64,000 nucleotides of DNA, from positions 134,237 to 198,236 of the forward strand of contig MLAK01000638.1 of NCBI GenBank assembly GCA_001839685.1. The letters are read 5' to 3'. The translations under genes and the position numbers were made by a program. Shown piece by piece: positions 28,951 through 39,102 of the stretch. The notes under the pieces are model-generated. The model was not told where the DNA came from, ran no database searches, and saw nothing but the letters and a program-made list of their open reading frames with translations. The number at the start of each line of letters is the position of its first letter. The stretch's first letter is position 1. This DNA comes from Tritrichomonas foetus. Lineage: Eukaryota > Parabasalia > Tritrichomonadida > Tritrichomonadidae.

Positions 28951-31464
28951 TTAAAGTTTAGCATAGTCTTCTAAGCTTCCAGATTCAGATCTAAGAAAGT
29001 ATCTCATTAAGAATGGAGAAATATTTCCATAACCAAAAAATTCATGCTTCTTTGCTATTGAAACCATTTCCTTATCATAAGAATTGGATCCAAGTGACAT
29101 ATTGGCACTTTTAGCTGCATCAACAATCTCATTAGGTGATGCTGGAACTTTTCTATTCATCAAAATAAATGCAATTCCTCTTTTAGAGGTTAACGATTTT
29201 TTGCTTTCTTGGTAATATCCATACGATTTCACATAGTCTCGATATGGTACACACTCAAATGTAATAGATCCTAAAAATGATGGCCGGTCCTCATCATTTT
29301 TGCAAACACTAGGATCAACTTTTTTCAATATATATGGATTAATTCTATAATTGAACCCATGATCATGTTTCTCAATTTTCTTCAGCATTCCACTCGAAAA
29401 TATGTATGGGATGATATCTCCATTTAAAGTTCCATAAAAATGGGCTTTTGCAAGGATAGAATAAGCTTTATGGAATTTCTTTTCTTTGCATAATTGAATA
29501 AGTGTATATGCTTCGAAAATTGCATGTTTATTTTTGTGATTGGAGAGCATTTTGTTCAATTCTTTATCAATTTTTTTCGCATCAGATTCATGGTCAAATA
29601 ATTTTGAAGTAATAACTTCTGGAATATTTGCTGCAATGCATTCATCGAAACGATGTGAATCTGCTGTTGGCTTCATTAATGCATAAAAATAAACATCAAT
29701 TTCATTTCCTGTTGGATTAAAGTTATTTGGTGGCCAATATCCTTTGATGTCTTTTGAATGCTTAATATACTTAGTTGGAGGAAGAGTTTTTTCAGTATCA
29801 TGACTACCAATTAATTTTCTTAGTTTATCAACATCATCAATTTTATTTTCATAAAGGGAAAGTAAAATTGCATTGCTGATAATATCAAAATAAAATGGGT
29901 CACTATTTTTTGAAGACTCTTTGGCAGTACGGATCATTTCTTTTCCATCTTTTTTTGTGAACTTATTTTCACGAGCTTTTGGTGTTTCTTCATAAGCAGC
30001 AACACCAAGCAATGAGATCAAAAAAGGATAATTTTTATAATTTGATGTTGACAAGATTAATTCTACTGCATAATTTTTATCTTGAATGGTAAAATTATTT
30101 CCAAAATAAAGCCATTTAGCAGCAATATAAATAGCTTCAACATTTCCTTTTCCCATTTGATCTCCTAACTCTCTTGCTATGCAGAGTATCTCTGTGAATC
30201 TCTGAAATAATATTTCTTTTTTCTTTATGACATCAATATCAACCCAAGGACTTAATTCTCTCACTTTTTCATTTGCATAATAACTATCAGGGCATGCTTT
30301 ATAATAATGCATCGCTTTTTTTATAGATCCATGCTCTGATAATATTCCATTTTCTGCTAGATATCCAAGATATAATGTTGATTCTTGATATTTATAATTG
30401 TCAGAAAGATGAATATAAAAAGAAATAGCAGTTGAAGGATCTTTCTCAATTCCAAAGCCATGCTCCAAGCAAATTGCAAAACATAGCATATTGAATGGAG
30501 TACCTTTTGGATTCGCCCCATCAGAAACCAAAGAAATAATGATTCTATTTGGATATTTAGAAAGGTGAAAATAAAGGGGAAGATTTGGTTCACAGTCAGG
30601 AAAATCAGGAGTTGGTAAACCGAAAAAATTCGCTATTTGATCATCAAAATCATGGCAATATGCACAATGTGCTTTAATCATAAAATATTTTTGAAAATCA
30701 CCGTCGAGAAGATTCAACAATGGAAGTGTATACATAGATTTAAGTTTTTTAACGTCAATTTTAGCATTACTAAGGTTTTTGATATTTACAGTATATAATT
30801 TCATCCATAAATAAGAAGAAGGCAGATCACCAAGTTCGCTGGCCCAGTCATACAGCCACATTTTAGGAAAAACTAAATCACCTTCATTTGGTAAAGAGTT
30901 TGCATAATCTCTGATTTCATATGATTTTGAATCTTTTGTTAAATGACAAAAAGGTAACTTTGATAGCAAAGAATTTGCATCAGAAAGAGGCATTTTTGCA
31001 GCTAGTGATTTCATTGTTATTTCAGCTAATTTATCATATGGATTATTTTTATTATCTAGTTTTTTAGCTATTTCAATCGCTATTGTGAACATTTCCTTAA
31101 ATGGAAAAGAGTCTATCACGTTATTAGTAACTTGATAAGCTTCTTCTAAATCACCTTTCTTTTGTAGCCACCAAACCCAAAAAGTCATTGCGTTTTGATG
31201 TCTTGTTTCAAAAAGTTCTTGAAGTAATTTTGCAGCAGTTGAATGGCTTGATTTTGTACCAAATTCATTAACATAACAAATAACAAGTGCATACTTACCC
31301 TCATCTGCATCTTTTGCTTGTAAAGCCAATTTAAAGCCTTTATCATATTCTTCGCTTTTGAGATAATTTTGTGCAGCAATTCCTCGTTTATTCATCTCGC
31401 CACTATTTGCATATGAGCCTAACTGTGACTGTTGGGCATATGCAACACGAAATGGAACATCCAT
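28951..31464 (-). CDS. Sel1/TPR-type solenoid protein
   Basis: 837 residues from the ATG at 31464 (MDVPFRVAYAQQ); longer readings start only with TTG. Repeat-like helices with Sel1 hallmarks are seen, for example AICLEHGFGIEKDPSTAISFY followed by YLGYLAENGILSEHG and KKAMHYYKACPDS. The remainder is helical with few clear motifs. No membrane span, signal or coiled-coil tail, unlike its downstream neighbour. TTCATTC directly before the ATG on the coding strand is a good initiator candidate. The protein is likely a cytosolic adaptor. Only 54 bases separate its stop from the ATG of the following gene, so that gene's promoter must lie in this short gap or inside this coding end. Confidence 0.83.
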   Translation of the reverse strand: MDVPFRVAYAQQSQLGSYANSGEMNKRGIAAQNYLKSEEYDKGFKLALQAKDADEGKYALVICYVNEFGTKSSHSTAAKLLQELFETRHQNAMTFWVWWLQKKGDLEEAYQVTNNVIDSFPFKEMFTIAIEIAKKLDNKNNPYDKLAEITMKSLAAKMPLSDANSLLSKLPFCHLTKDSKSYEIRDYANSLPNEGDLVFPKMWLYDWASELGDLPSSYLWMKLYTVNIKNLSNAKIDVKKLKSMYTLPLLNLLDGDFQKYFMIKAHCAYCHDFDDQIANFFGLPTPDFPDCEPNLPLYFHLSKYPNRIIISLVSDGANPKGTPFNMLCFAICLEHGFGIEKDPSTAISFYIHLSDNYKYQESTLYLGYLAENGILSEHGSIKKAMHYYKACPDSYYANEKVRELSPWVDIDVIKKKEILFQRFTEILCIARELGDQMGKGNVEAIYIAAKWLYFGNNFTIQDKNYAVELILSTSNYKNYPFLISLLGVAAYEETPKARENKFTKKDGKEMIRTAKESSKNSDPFYFDIISNAILLSLYENKIDDVDKLRKLIGSHDTEKTLPPTKYIKHSKDIKGYWPPNNFNPTGNEIDVYFYALMKPTADSHRFDECIAANIPEVITSKLFDHESDAKKIDKELNKMLSNHKNKHAIFEAYTLIQLCKEKKFHKAYSILAKAHFYGTLNGDIIPYIFSSGMLKKIEKHDHGFNYRINPYILKKVDPSVCKNDEDRPSFLGSITFECVPYRDYVKSYGYYQESKKSLTSKRGIAFILMNRKVPASPNEIVDAAKSANMSLGSNSYDKEMVSIAKKHEFFGYGNISPFLMRYFLRSESGSLEDYAKL

Positions 31465-32172
31465 AGAATGAATTAAAAAGTATGATGAATTCAATTTTTT
31501 TCTTTGGTGTTTGAATTTTCAGCGAATCTATTTAATTTGATGGTAAATTGAATGAGAGGGCTTGACAACAAGATCACATATTCCTGAATTTTACCAATTT
31601 TTTTCACATGATATATCGAAATTGTGAACAATAGAGTCACATATCTAATTTTAATAGCAATTGAAAAGAAAGTACAAAAAATCAGATTCTGTGAAATTCA
31701 AATAATATGATTTTTGGTATTTAGCTCATTTAATAAATATAACTCATTATTTGTATTTAAATAAACAATTATGTCATAATATGATTGAAAAAAATGTTGA
31801 AAATAAGGATAATTGATCAGATGTTCTTGATTTTGATAGTAAATTATTCTTGTAATTGTTTATAAGTCTAAAAAATGAACAATCCCTCTGATTATATTCT
31901 GAAAATCTTTTGCACATAAAAATTAATAAATTAAATCCTTTGAAATGCAAATGGGTGCATAATTTAGATCGGTAATTTTTGACAACATACATATTGCTGT
32001 TACTCTGGCATGCTATTTAAATCTTTATCTCCAAAGGGAAATTTCGAAGTGAATGACGATATCATCGTTTTCTATTGAAACAAAAATAAACTATTGATAT
32101 CATTTTGAAGGCATGAAAATTTCAATTGGTGAAATTGTAAACTATTGAATAAGTTCAGATTTTCCCATTAAA
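31465..32172. other. Intergenic between divergent genes
   Basis: About 700 bases shared by the 5' flanks of the solenoid protein and the Vps33-like gene. No gene is visible. TTCAGATTTTCCC lies close to the Vps33 ATG. Confidence 0.5.
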
Positions 32173-33936
32173 ATGGAGAATACGCCAAAGCTCCAAGCTG
32201 GGCTTACCATGCAACTATTTAAGTCCAAAGCAAACGCAGCACTCGAAGATATAGTTCTGCAATATCCAGAACCGCATATTTTAACATTTCCCAATTATTT
32301 AGCATTTTATGTCGGCGCTCTTCTCGACGAGAAAATTACCTCAAAAATCGTTCAAAAAATCGTCCCAATCAGTGGAATCGGAAGCAGCCAGGAAAGAGGA
32401 ACAATATTTTTCTTCACGACTTCTGATAATTCTTCGATAAATGAAATTCTCAATCTCTACCAATACATTCCAAACTACACCAAAGTCATGCTTGTGATTC
32501 CTCGTGGCACGGCGCAAATACAGAGAGCAATTGCGGAGAAAGGATACGTTGTTGCAACTCAAACGAACGAATCGAATAATAATAATGACCTAAAAATCAA
32601 TAATCCATCGGTTCAAGTTGCCATTTATGATTTCCCTGCTGACTTCTTGCCAATTGGAACAGATTTCTTTTTGCTCCCTTGCTTTCATTCATTCTATAAA
32701 TTGAACATTCAGTCTGATTTTGAAGACATTTATAATTCTGCTAGGGCCCTTTCAAAAATTGAAAGCTTATTTGGTCATATTCCACATGTGATGTGTGCTG
32801 GAATTAACGCAGCTAGAGTACATCAAGTCCTCAATCAATTCAATGCTGGGCAGAAAGCACAGATGAAAATTCCACAAATTGATTCATTAATTATTATCGA
32901 CCGAAATGTTGATCTAATTACACCACTTACTACCGAAGTTAACGTTGAGGGTTTCATTAATGCCGCCTTCAATATTCAATACTCATCAGTCATTCCAAAA
33001 GTCATGGGAATGGATGATCCTATTGTTTTGACTGAGTATAATGAAGTTTTCCGCACAATTCGAATGATGCCTTGGCACAGAATGCGTGAATACGTTACTG
33101 CTGTCCAAGGAAAAATAGACGAACGTTTAGAGTCATTAAAAGCACGACAAGGTGAATTCACTAAAGATTACGCTCAACTTAAATCTTTGCAAGATATGAA
33201 GCCAAAGATTGAAAAACTTTTTAATCTTGCAAATGAAGCAATTAAAAAGTTGAAACAAGATACACCTGCATTTGACGAGATTTACAGTAGTGAATTTCAA
33301 CTTCTACAACATCACTCTTGTATTGACCTTGCTGAAAATTTAGTTTTAATTTATAATGATTGGCGAAATGCACTTCGTCTTCTATGTTTGGAAGATGCCT
33401 GTGGTGAGCGAAGAAGTGCTTCTGATGTAGCGAAAATCCAGAACGAAATATCAAATGAATTTGGTTTAGAAAATTGTCTAGAATCATTTTTGAATCTTGA
33501 AAAAACTCGTTTTTTGTCGAGCAGTGAATTTCGCGTGCCTTTGCGTGGATGCCTGGAAAAATTGGATGTTATGGGTCCAGTTGATGAAAATAATGATCCA
33601 ACAGATGCATGTGGAACTGCACTAGGTGGTTTTGTGCCACCTTCTGTTCGTTTTGTCCAGAAATTCGCGGAAGGTGAAACTGCTTGGCTTTCAAAGAACT
33701 TCTCAGATAAAATTTACATAAATGAATCTGGGCAGAAACCAAATAGAGAACCCGGAGAAACAAGAAGAATAATTGTGTTCTTCGTGGGGGGTGTGACTTC
33801 AACTGAAGTTGGAACAATTAGAAACATTGGAAGGTCATATTACAATGGTGAAATTGAATTTATTGTTGGAAGTACTGACAAGATTTCATATAATCGGTTT
33901 TTGGATCAAATCTGTCCGTTTTTGGAAAATTGCTAA
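32173..33936 (+). CDS. Sec1/Munc18-family protein, Vps33-like
   Basis: 587 residues, full-length SM protein. Diagnostic stretches: SLIIIDRNVDLITPLTTEVN (about residues 238-257), the SM-family DR.VD..TPL motif, then VEGFINAAFNIQ, and near the C-terminus IVFFVGGVTSTEVGTIRNIG, which fits the Vps33 form of the last conserved strand. SM proteins bind SNAREs and template their assembly; Vps33 does so within the HOPS/CORVET tethering complexes at endosomes and lysosomes. The short spacing of domain 3a and the motif variants favour Vps33 over Sec1 or Sly1. No gaps or breaks. It would act with endolysosomal Rabs, of which this window has two unassigned ones. Confidence 0.88.
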   Translation: MENTPKLQAGLTMQLFKSKANAALEDIVLQYPEPHILTFPNYLAFYVGALLDEKITSKIVQKIVPISGIGSSQERGTIFFFTTSDNSSINEILNLYQYIPNYTKVMLVIPRGTAQIQRAIAEKGYVVATQTNESNNNNDLKINNPSVQVAIYDFPADFLPIGTDFFLLPCFHSFYKLNIQSDFEDIYNSARALSKIESLFGHIPHVMCAGINAARVHQVLNQFNAGQKAQMKIPQIDSLIIIDRNVDLITPLTTEVNVEGFINAAFNIQYSSVIPKVMGMDDPIVLTEYNEVFRTIRMMPWHRMREYVTAVQGKIDERLESLKARQGEFTKDYAQLKSLQDMKPKIEKLFNLANEAIKKLKQDTPAFDEIYSSEFQLLQHHSCIDLAENLVLIYNDWRNALRLLCLEDACGERRSASDVAKIQNEISNEFGLENCLESFLNLEKTRFLSSSEFRVPLRGCLEKLDVMGPVDENNDPTDACGTALGGFVPPSVRFVQKFAEGETAWLSKNFSDKIYINESGQKPNREPGETRRIIVFFVGGVTSTEVGTIRNIGRSYYNGEIEFIVGSTDKISYNRFLDQICPFLENC

Positions 33937-34299
33937 TTGATTTTTTGAAACTTCTTGAATAATTTACTTGATTACTAGTGTCAAGAAGAGTTTTTGTTTT
34001 GTAAACTATTCCATACATTATTTATTTTTCTTTGGTTTTGGTTTGAATTGGAAAAACATTATTATTAGTGAATTCTATTTCTAGCAACAAAATTGTAAAA
34101 TGTTACATCTTTCACAATGTAATAATAGAAATAGCCTCAAAAATAAAAAGAAGTATCAGTGTGCTTTTATCCTGTTCAATGACATTCTAACCAATTTTTA
34201 GTAATAAAAATAATGATTCATGTGAATTGTATATTTATTTATATATAATTCTATATTTATCTTATATTTTGCGAATATATAAATTAAACCTGCAATTCT
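33937..34299. other. Intergenic between convergent genes
   Basis: Short AT-rich region holding the 3' ends of the Vps33-like and ankyrin genes. No separate feature seen. Confidence 0.5.
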
Positions 34300-35838
34300 T
34301 CAGATATCAAGTTCATTTAAAATATTTAGAATATCATGAGAATCTGAGAATTGTGCAACACTTTTTTGATGTGTATCCTTCATGTTTTCAACATCCTTAT
34401 GTTCTAACATCGGTTTACAGAATTCAATCAAGAATTTAAAAACTTCAACGGAATTTGAAGATATGGCTTGTAATAATCCGGCAACAAATGAAACTTTCGG
34501 AATCTTTGGATATGAATGACATATAATTCTTACGATTCCAATACAATCATATGTACAAGCCAAATCTAAAGGTGTTTCATTATCACTAACATAATAATTC
34601 GTAGTGAAATTAAACACTACTCCACTTTCAACAAGGAAGAGTGCTATTTCCAGATTATTTGATTCTGCAGCAAAGTGCATTGAACTCATTTCATCTTTTG
34701 ATAATTGATTAATATGACAAATATTTTGATCTAAAAACCAATAAAATAAATCATTTCTATGAAAAGAAATTGATGAGAAAAATGCTTCAGTAAAAATAAT
34801 ATTTTCTTGAATTAAAATTCTGATTATTTCAATGTTACCACCTGCTACTGCATAAGTTGCAATTGTATTTGAAGTATCAGAAAGATCCTCATTAAAAACT
34901 GATGCATGATTCAAGAAAAGAAACTTAAAACATCTTATTGCTCCATAAAATGCACTCAAAAGCAATATAGTTGGTTTATTTACCAGTAATTCTGAACAGC
35001 AAAGTAGAGAAATGTCAACCCGTGTATCTATCGAAAAATTTTCTTTGGAAACTACTCTTTGAAGGCTATCAACATCATCTTCAGCAATTATTACATGTAA
35101 ATAATGACTTTCTGATAATATTTTTCTATCATTAAGATTATTTTCACTCATATCATTATCAATTTTAGCATCTATATCATTTGTTTCATTCACATAATTA
35201 GAGTTCTTATTATTTGGATTTTGAATTTTTTTGGATATTACAAATGGTATGATATTTTTGAGATCACAATTCAAAGAAATGAAGTTGTCTAGTTCTTCAA
35301 ATAATTCGGAATAGTTTGATTTCAAAATCCTTTGAATGTCTTGAAGGAATTCTGGGAATTTTGTTTTGAAAATGTTGTAGCAGCTTAAAATGAGTGGTAT
35401 TAATGTTTTTATGATGATTGTTTCTTGCACGAATTGACTACTTCCTTGAAAAATTTTATAAATTGTTAGAAATCGTTTTGTTGGATCAACAACGTCAAAA
35501 TAACAAAGGAATCCATAGAAAAATACTGATTCGTGTGGTGCACAAGACATAAATTCACTTTCTGTAATAATCGATATTGATAAAGCAGTCGACCATTCCA
35601 ATTTATCGTCAACAACTGCTTTAACTCTAACTGCAATGTCACATAGCTCAAGTATCAGATTTGGACGCCCATAGCATACATGATAAAGATTTCTTCCAAT
35701 TATCCACAAATTTGTTTTATTATTGATATCAAGGAGTGAAATCAATTCATCAAAAATATCCTTAGGCGCTCTTTTTTCAAGCTCAAAGAGCAAGTCTATC
35801 ACAGATATCTCTAATTGGATCTCATGGTCTTCATTCAT
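34300..35838 (-). CDS. Ankyrin-repeat protein of the trichomonad DUF3447 type
   Basis: 512 residues. The N-terminal 210 residues are helical without repeats (start MNEDHEIQLEISVIDLLFEL). From about 255 on there are ankyrin units: HYLHVIIAEDDVDSLQRVVS, PTILLLSAFYGAIRCFKFLF, NTIATYAVAGGNIEIIRILI, SSMHFAAESNNLEIALFLVE, ETPLDLACTYDCIGIVRIIC. A degraded relative lies at 10207..10868. These proteins form one of the largest families of trichomonads; they have no enzyme motif and probably serve as interaction scaffolds. TCATTTC directly before the ATG on the coding strand is a good initiator candidate. No membrane span or signal peptide. Confidence 0.85.
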   Translation of the reverse strand: MNEDHEIQLEISVIDLLFELEKRAPKDIFDELISLLDINNKTNLWIIGRNLYHVCYGRPNLILELCDIAVRVKAVVDDKLEWSTALSISIITESEFMSCAPHESVFFYGFLCYFDVVDPTKRFLTIYKIFQGSSQFVQETIIIKTLIPLILSCYNIFKTKFPEFLQDIQRILKSNYSELFEELDNFISLNCDLKNIIPFVISKKIQNPNNKNSNYVNETNDIDAKIDNDMSENNLNDRKILSESHYLHVIIAEDDVDSLQRVVSKENFSIDTRVDISLLCCSELLVNKPTILLLSAFYGAIRCFKFLFLNHASVFNEDLSDTSNTIATYAVAGGNIEIIRILIQENIIFTEAFFSSISFHRNDLFYWFLDQNICHINQLSKDEMSSMHFAAESNNLEIALFLVESGVVFNFTTNYYVSDNETPLDLACTYDCIGIVRIICHSYPKIPKVSFVAGLLQAISSNSVEVFKFLIEFCKPMLEHKDVENMKDTHQKSVAQFSDSHDILNILNELDI

Positions 35839-36088
35839 GAAATGAAGCGAATAATTTTAATTAAGAAACCGGCCAATTTTCTTCACAATTTTTGGGTTTC
35901 TAAAGATGTCAATCTTATTTTCTGAATTTCCGAATAATGCAATAAAACTAGAGTCGTTTCAAAAAGTAGAGAACATCTGTAAATGCTTCCTCTTTTCTTA
36001 GTGATTCTATTTGCTACTGGAAACATGAAATGACTATTAATCATGAAATGTTAAAATAATTCGAAAAATGAATTACAATGTAGTTTAA

Positions 36089-36772
36089 TCAAATTGTAAT
36101 GTTTTCATATTGTCCGTTAACTTCTCCTTCTTCTTCTTTTTCAACAGTAACATGCTTCTTATAAAAATAGAATGCTGCAAAGAAAGATAAAGCTGCCCCA
36201 ATAAATACAAAACATCCCATTCCATATGTATGACCTTTCAGATGCTGTTTGTGGCTTTGAATATGTTCTAAAATTACATTATAACAAGGAACAATTTCAT
36301 CATTAATTATAGATGAATTAATAGCTTGACCACATCTATCGGAATCAATAGCTTTATATCCGCAACATTTCACGTGTTCTTCAATTTCATCTCTAAATTG
36401 AAAAAGGTCTTCATTTCTCCATACAAACCCAATATAATCAACTATTTTGTCACAATGTTTATAAACTAATTTTCCAACACGAACAGCTTGAATTGCAGAT
36501 ATTAATAGAATAATACCTAATACAATTTTGGCTTTCTTCCTGCCACACATTGATGTTATTAAACCAATGCTTAAGAAGAACGATGAAAGAACTAATGTTC
36601 CAATTGCTCCAAAATAAACTTCTTCTGGAAGTTCGTAAATGTCCCATAGTTTTGAAAGAACCAAGACTCCTGTTGATATAGCAATCATTGAACCAAACAT
36701 GTTAATAACAATTAAAGCAAGAACCACTCCTACTGAACATCTTAAACATTTGCTATTCCTATATTTCATCAT
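36089..36772 (-). CDS. Tetraspanin
   Basis: 227 residues with four membrane spans at about residues 14-38, 52-75, 82-102 and 183-207, a small first loop and a large second extracellular loop (about 105-180). The loop carries the signature CCG at 136-138 plus further cysteines (SDRCGQ, IVPC), expected to form the disulphides of the tetraspanin fold. The N-terminal cysteines next to span 1 and CGRK after span 2 are likely palmitoylation sites. The cytoplasmic tail is acidic and ends QYENITI. Tetraspanins organise membrane microdomains; in Trichomonas vaginalis they are linked to the surface and extracellular vesicles. Coding strand TTTCATTATTC lies just before the tandem ATGs. Confidence 0.9.
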   Translation of the reverse strand: MMKYRNSKCLRCSVGVVLALIVINMFGSMIAISTGVLVLSKLWDIYELPEEVYFGAIGTLVLSSFFLSIGLITSMCGRKKAKIVLGIILLISAIQAVRVGKLVYKHCDKIVDYIGFVWRNEDLFQFRDEIEEHVKCCGYKAIDSDRCGQAINSSIINDEIVPCYNVILEHIQSHKQHLKGHTYGMGCFVFIGAALSFFAAFYFYKKHVTVEKEEEGEVNGQYENITI

Positions 36773-37321
36773 TGAATAATGAAATCATTCGGAAATATTA
36801 AATTTTCTCTGAATAATCCATATCATCAGAAAAAATATCAATTAGAAAAAGTTCATCAATTTATGAACGCTCACCGAAGATTTTGAATATAAAAATGATT
36901 TTATACGATTTTCTCCTTTTGGAAATCTCATCAAGAGATATCCTGGAAATAGGTATGGGCAGATGAATTATCAATATTCTACATTATATTGAAAAATATT
37001 GTATGAATCATGCAAAAGCATTGTTTTCTGTGTGTTTGATGTAAATCGGTCAAACAAACAAACAAACTTCTTGACCGAATTCCCTTATACCGAGTGTCTT
37101 TTCAGATAATAGTCATGAAATGATACATATATTTGGAAATATTCGATGAATATAAAAAAACTAGTTTTATTATTCAATAAAATATTTATAATTTATGTTG
37201 TATAATAAAATTAATGAGAATTTATATATCATTTTATTTTTCTGACATTAGTAATTAGAAATAGATAGAAAACTTTTATTCAAATTAGATATAACATAAT
37301 AAATTAATAAAATTGACGCAC
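36773..37321. other. Intergenic with a small hairpin
   Basis: No gene. TCGGTCAA (37046..37053) and TTGACCGA (37071..37078) form an 8-bp inverted repeat around a CAAA microsatellite loop. Confidence 0.5.
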
Positions 37322-38272
37322 TTACCGAGAGTTCATTGTTACTGTTGACAAATTCGATGTAATGAAATCTATTACTTCCTTTAAAATTAACTCACCATCT
37401 TCACCGCGGAGCATAGCATGTTCGGCATCTTTATGATAGGCCAATTTCACTTTTTCAGGGAATAAATCTCTCAATTTTTCAGCCCATTCGAGATTGTTCT
37501 CGACTCCCACGCTGCCGTCCATTGCGCCTTGCATGAACAGCAAAGGAAGCCTCTTTGGCCAGCGATGATATTGGTTATGAACAACTTTCCTCATCGTCAC
37601 AGCGGAAGCATATAACATCGGCGTAATGTAATCATGCGAGAGGTTGCTTTTCATGAACTTTTCTATGAATTTTTCTGGATACGAAGTGCCTTGAAAGCCT
37701 TCTCCTGTGCTTATTGGAAGCGATTGAAGAACATATTTTCCTATCAGGCCGACAATCCAGACAGCGATACTTTTCTCTGTTTCAACAGTTTCGTAAAGCC
37801 ACGGGGCTTCTATTATTACGCCATCGAAAACGTCGCATTCTTCGGGATGGGAACAAATAAATGATAAAACGGTGAGGCCACCAAGCGAGTGGCCGTATAT
37901 AAAAAGTGGAATATCTGGAAAAACTGCCTTCGCTCTTTTCACAAGAAGTCGAATTTCGTTGAATAGATCTCGATCGGTGACGTATCCGCGCTCCCCGGGA
38001 GACCTGCCGTGGCCCAAGTGGTCTGTCCCGAAGACGGCTCCGTCATTTGCTAGAATCGTGGGGAAATATGGTCGATTGACTGTGAGAAAAGCGCCTAAGC
38101 CGTGGAAAAACAAAATAATGAATTTTGGTTGGCGAGATGGGGGGATCCACTGGCATCCGATGAGATCCTGACCGTCAAGCTCCATTGTGAAATTTTCGCC
38201 GTCATAATCAAAGGAGTAATCGATTGGAATTGACATATTAATATATGATTGATTTACACAATTATTGACCAT
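37322..38272 (-). CDS. Monoglyceride-lipase-like alpha/beta hydrolase
   Basis: 316 residues (304 if the second ATG, at residue 13, is used, where MSIPIDYSF looks like the family's real start). Motifs: FFHGLGAF (oxyanion loop), GTDHLGHGRSPGERGYV, the nucleophile elbow YGHSLGGLTV with Ser128, then GAMDGSVGV carrying the Asp and DAEHAML carrying the His. This is the complete triad of the serine aminopeptidase S33/monoglyceride lipase family. It should hydrolyse monoacylglycerols or lysophospholipids in the cytosol or at membranes. Codon use is more GC-rich than neighbours, with several CG-containing codons, suggesting high expression or a more recent origin. No signal peptide. Confidence 0.9.
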   Translation of the reverse strand: MVNNCVNQSYINMSIPIDYSFDYDGENFTMELDGQDLIGCQWIPPSRQPKFIILFFHGLGAFLTVNRPYFPTILANDGAVFGTDHLGHGRSPGERGYVTDRDLFNEIRLLVKRAKAVFPDIPLFIYGHSLGGLTVLSFICSHPEECDVFDGVIIEAPWLYETVETEKSIAVWIVGLIGKYVLQSLPISTGEGFQGTSYPEKFIEKFMKSNLSHDYITPMLYASAVTMRKVVHNQYHRWPKRLPLLFMQGAMDGSVGVENNLEWAEKLRDLFPEKVKLAYHKDAEHAMLRGEDGELILKEVIDFITSNLSTVTMNSR

Positions 38273-38519
38273 TTATATTCACAATATCAAATCATATTGA
38301 CTTGGAATTGAATGTAGCGTTTGTATATTATATCAAAAAGTTTGTATCGCAAATAAAATAAAACTTTTTTAGAAATAATATGGTCATAAATTGAAATATC
38401 TGTCCTGTAATATATTGAAAATTCTATCAATAGAAAGAAATTTTATGTTGAAATTGAAATTGATCGTAATTATATAAAAATAATCGGAATGATTCTTTTA
38501 GAAGGCAGGATTTTTTTCT

Positions 38520-38787
38520 AATGAGTTTAGTTTTTTGACCTTTAAAATTGGTAAATGTGAAGTGACTTTGCGGCCCCCTTCCATTCATTCGGCCATTGGA
38601 AGAAGCGCTGGCGAGTGACCACGGCTCCTGTTCACTGCGATCACTCCGCTATGTTCACTCACCGCGCCTCCTCCAAGTCGAAGTGACCCAAAGAACTAGC
38701 AAAATTCACATCACATTACAATTTATTTTTTCCACTTTTGGCCTTTATTTGGCCTTTCACTTCACAATATGTATTTTAAAACTCATT
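38520..38787. mobile_element. Inverted-repeat island with GC-rich core
   Basis: Left end AATGAGTTT...TAAAAT...TGTGAAGTGA (38520..38564) is repeated in inverted form at the right end (38743..38787), the left copy having about 14 extra bases. The centre (about 38571..38690) is far more GC-rich than any other non-coding DNA here and contains several GTTCACT/GAGTGA symmetries. No convincing gene is inside. This is best explained as a small TIR element or an insertion of foreign composition. A target duplication is not seen. Confidence 0.4.
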
Positions 38788-39102
38788 GGAAAATGAATAT
38801 CTACCTTTCCAGAATGATAAATGCATTGTTAAAAGAAATAAAGAGTCTTTATTAACAATTCATGCATAATAGTTTTTGTGTTAATTCTTTCAATCGTATT
38901 GGAAGATGATTCTTGAGCTCATTTTCAGTAAAAAGTTAGTTTATTTAACATCAATTCTGCATGAAATTCCCAAAAATCTATTCTCAACATTTTTTGGCGT
39001 TGGCAACAATTGAATTATCTTTAGAGATATTTCTATAAAGTTTGAATAGATAATATATCCGAAAAGTAATATTGGGACCAATATTTAGTTCGAGGTTTTT
39101 AA
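38788..39102. other. Intergenic, no gene seen
   Basis: AT-rich spacer between the GC-rich island and the cyclase fragment. Any earlier part of that fragment is unrecognisable here. Confidence 0.45.

Noticed and set aside
31465..31494. 10-residue extension of the solenoid protein
   Set aside because: It begins with TTG, and an ATG with an initiator-like motif follows directly.
38596..38796. 66-codon plus-strand frame in the GC-rich island
   Set aside because: It runs through the inverted repeats and ends in hydrophobic translation of AT-rich DNA; no sign of selection on protein.
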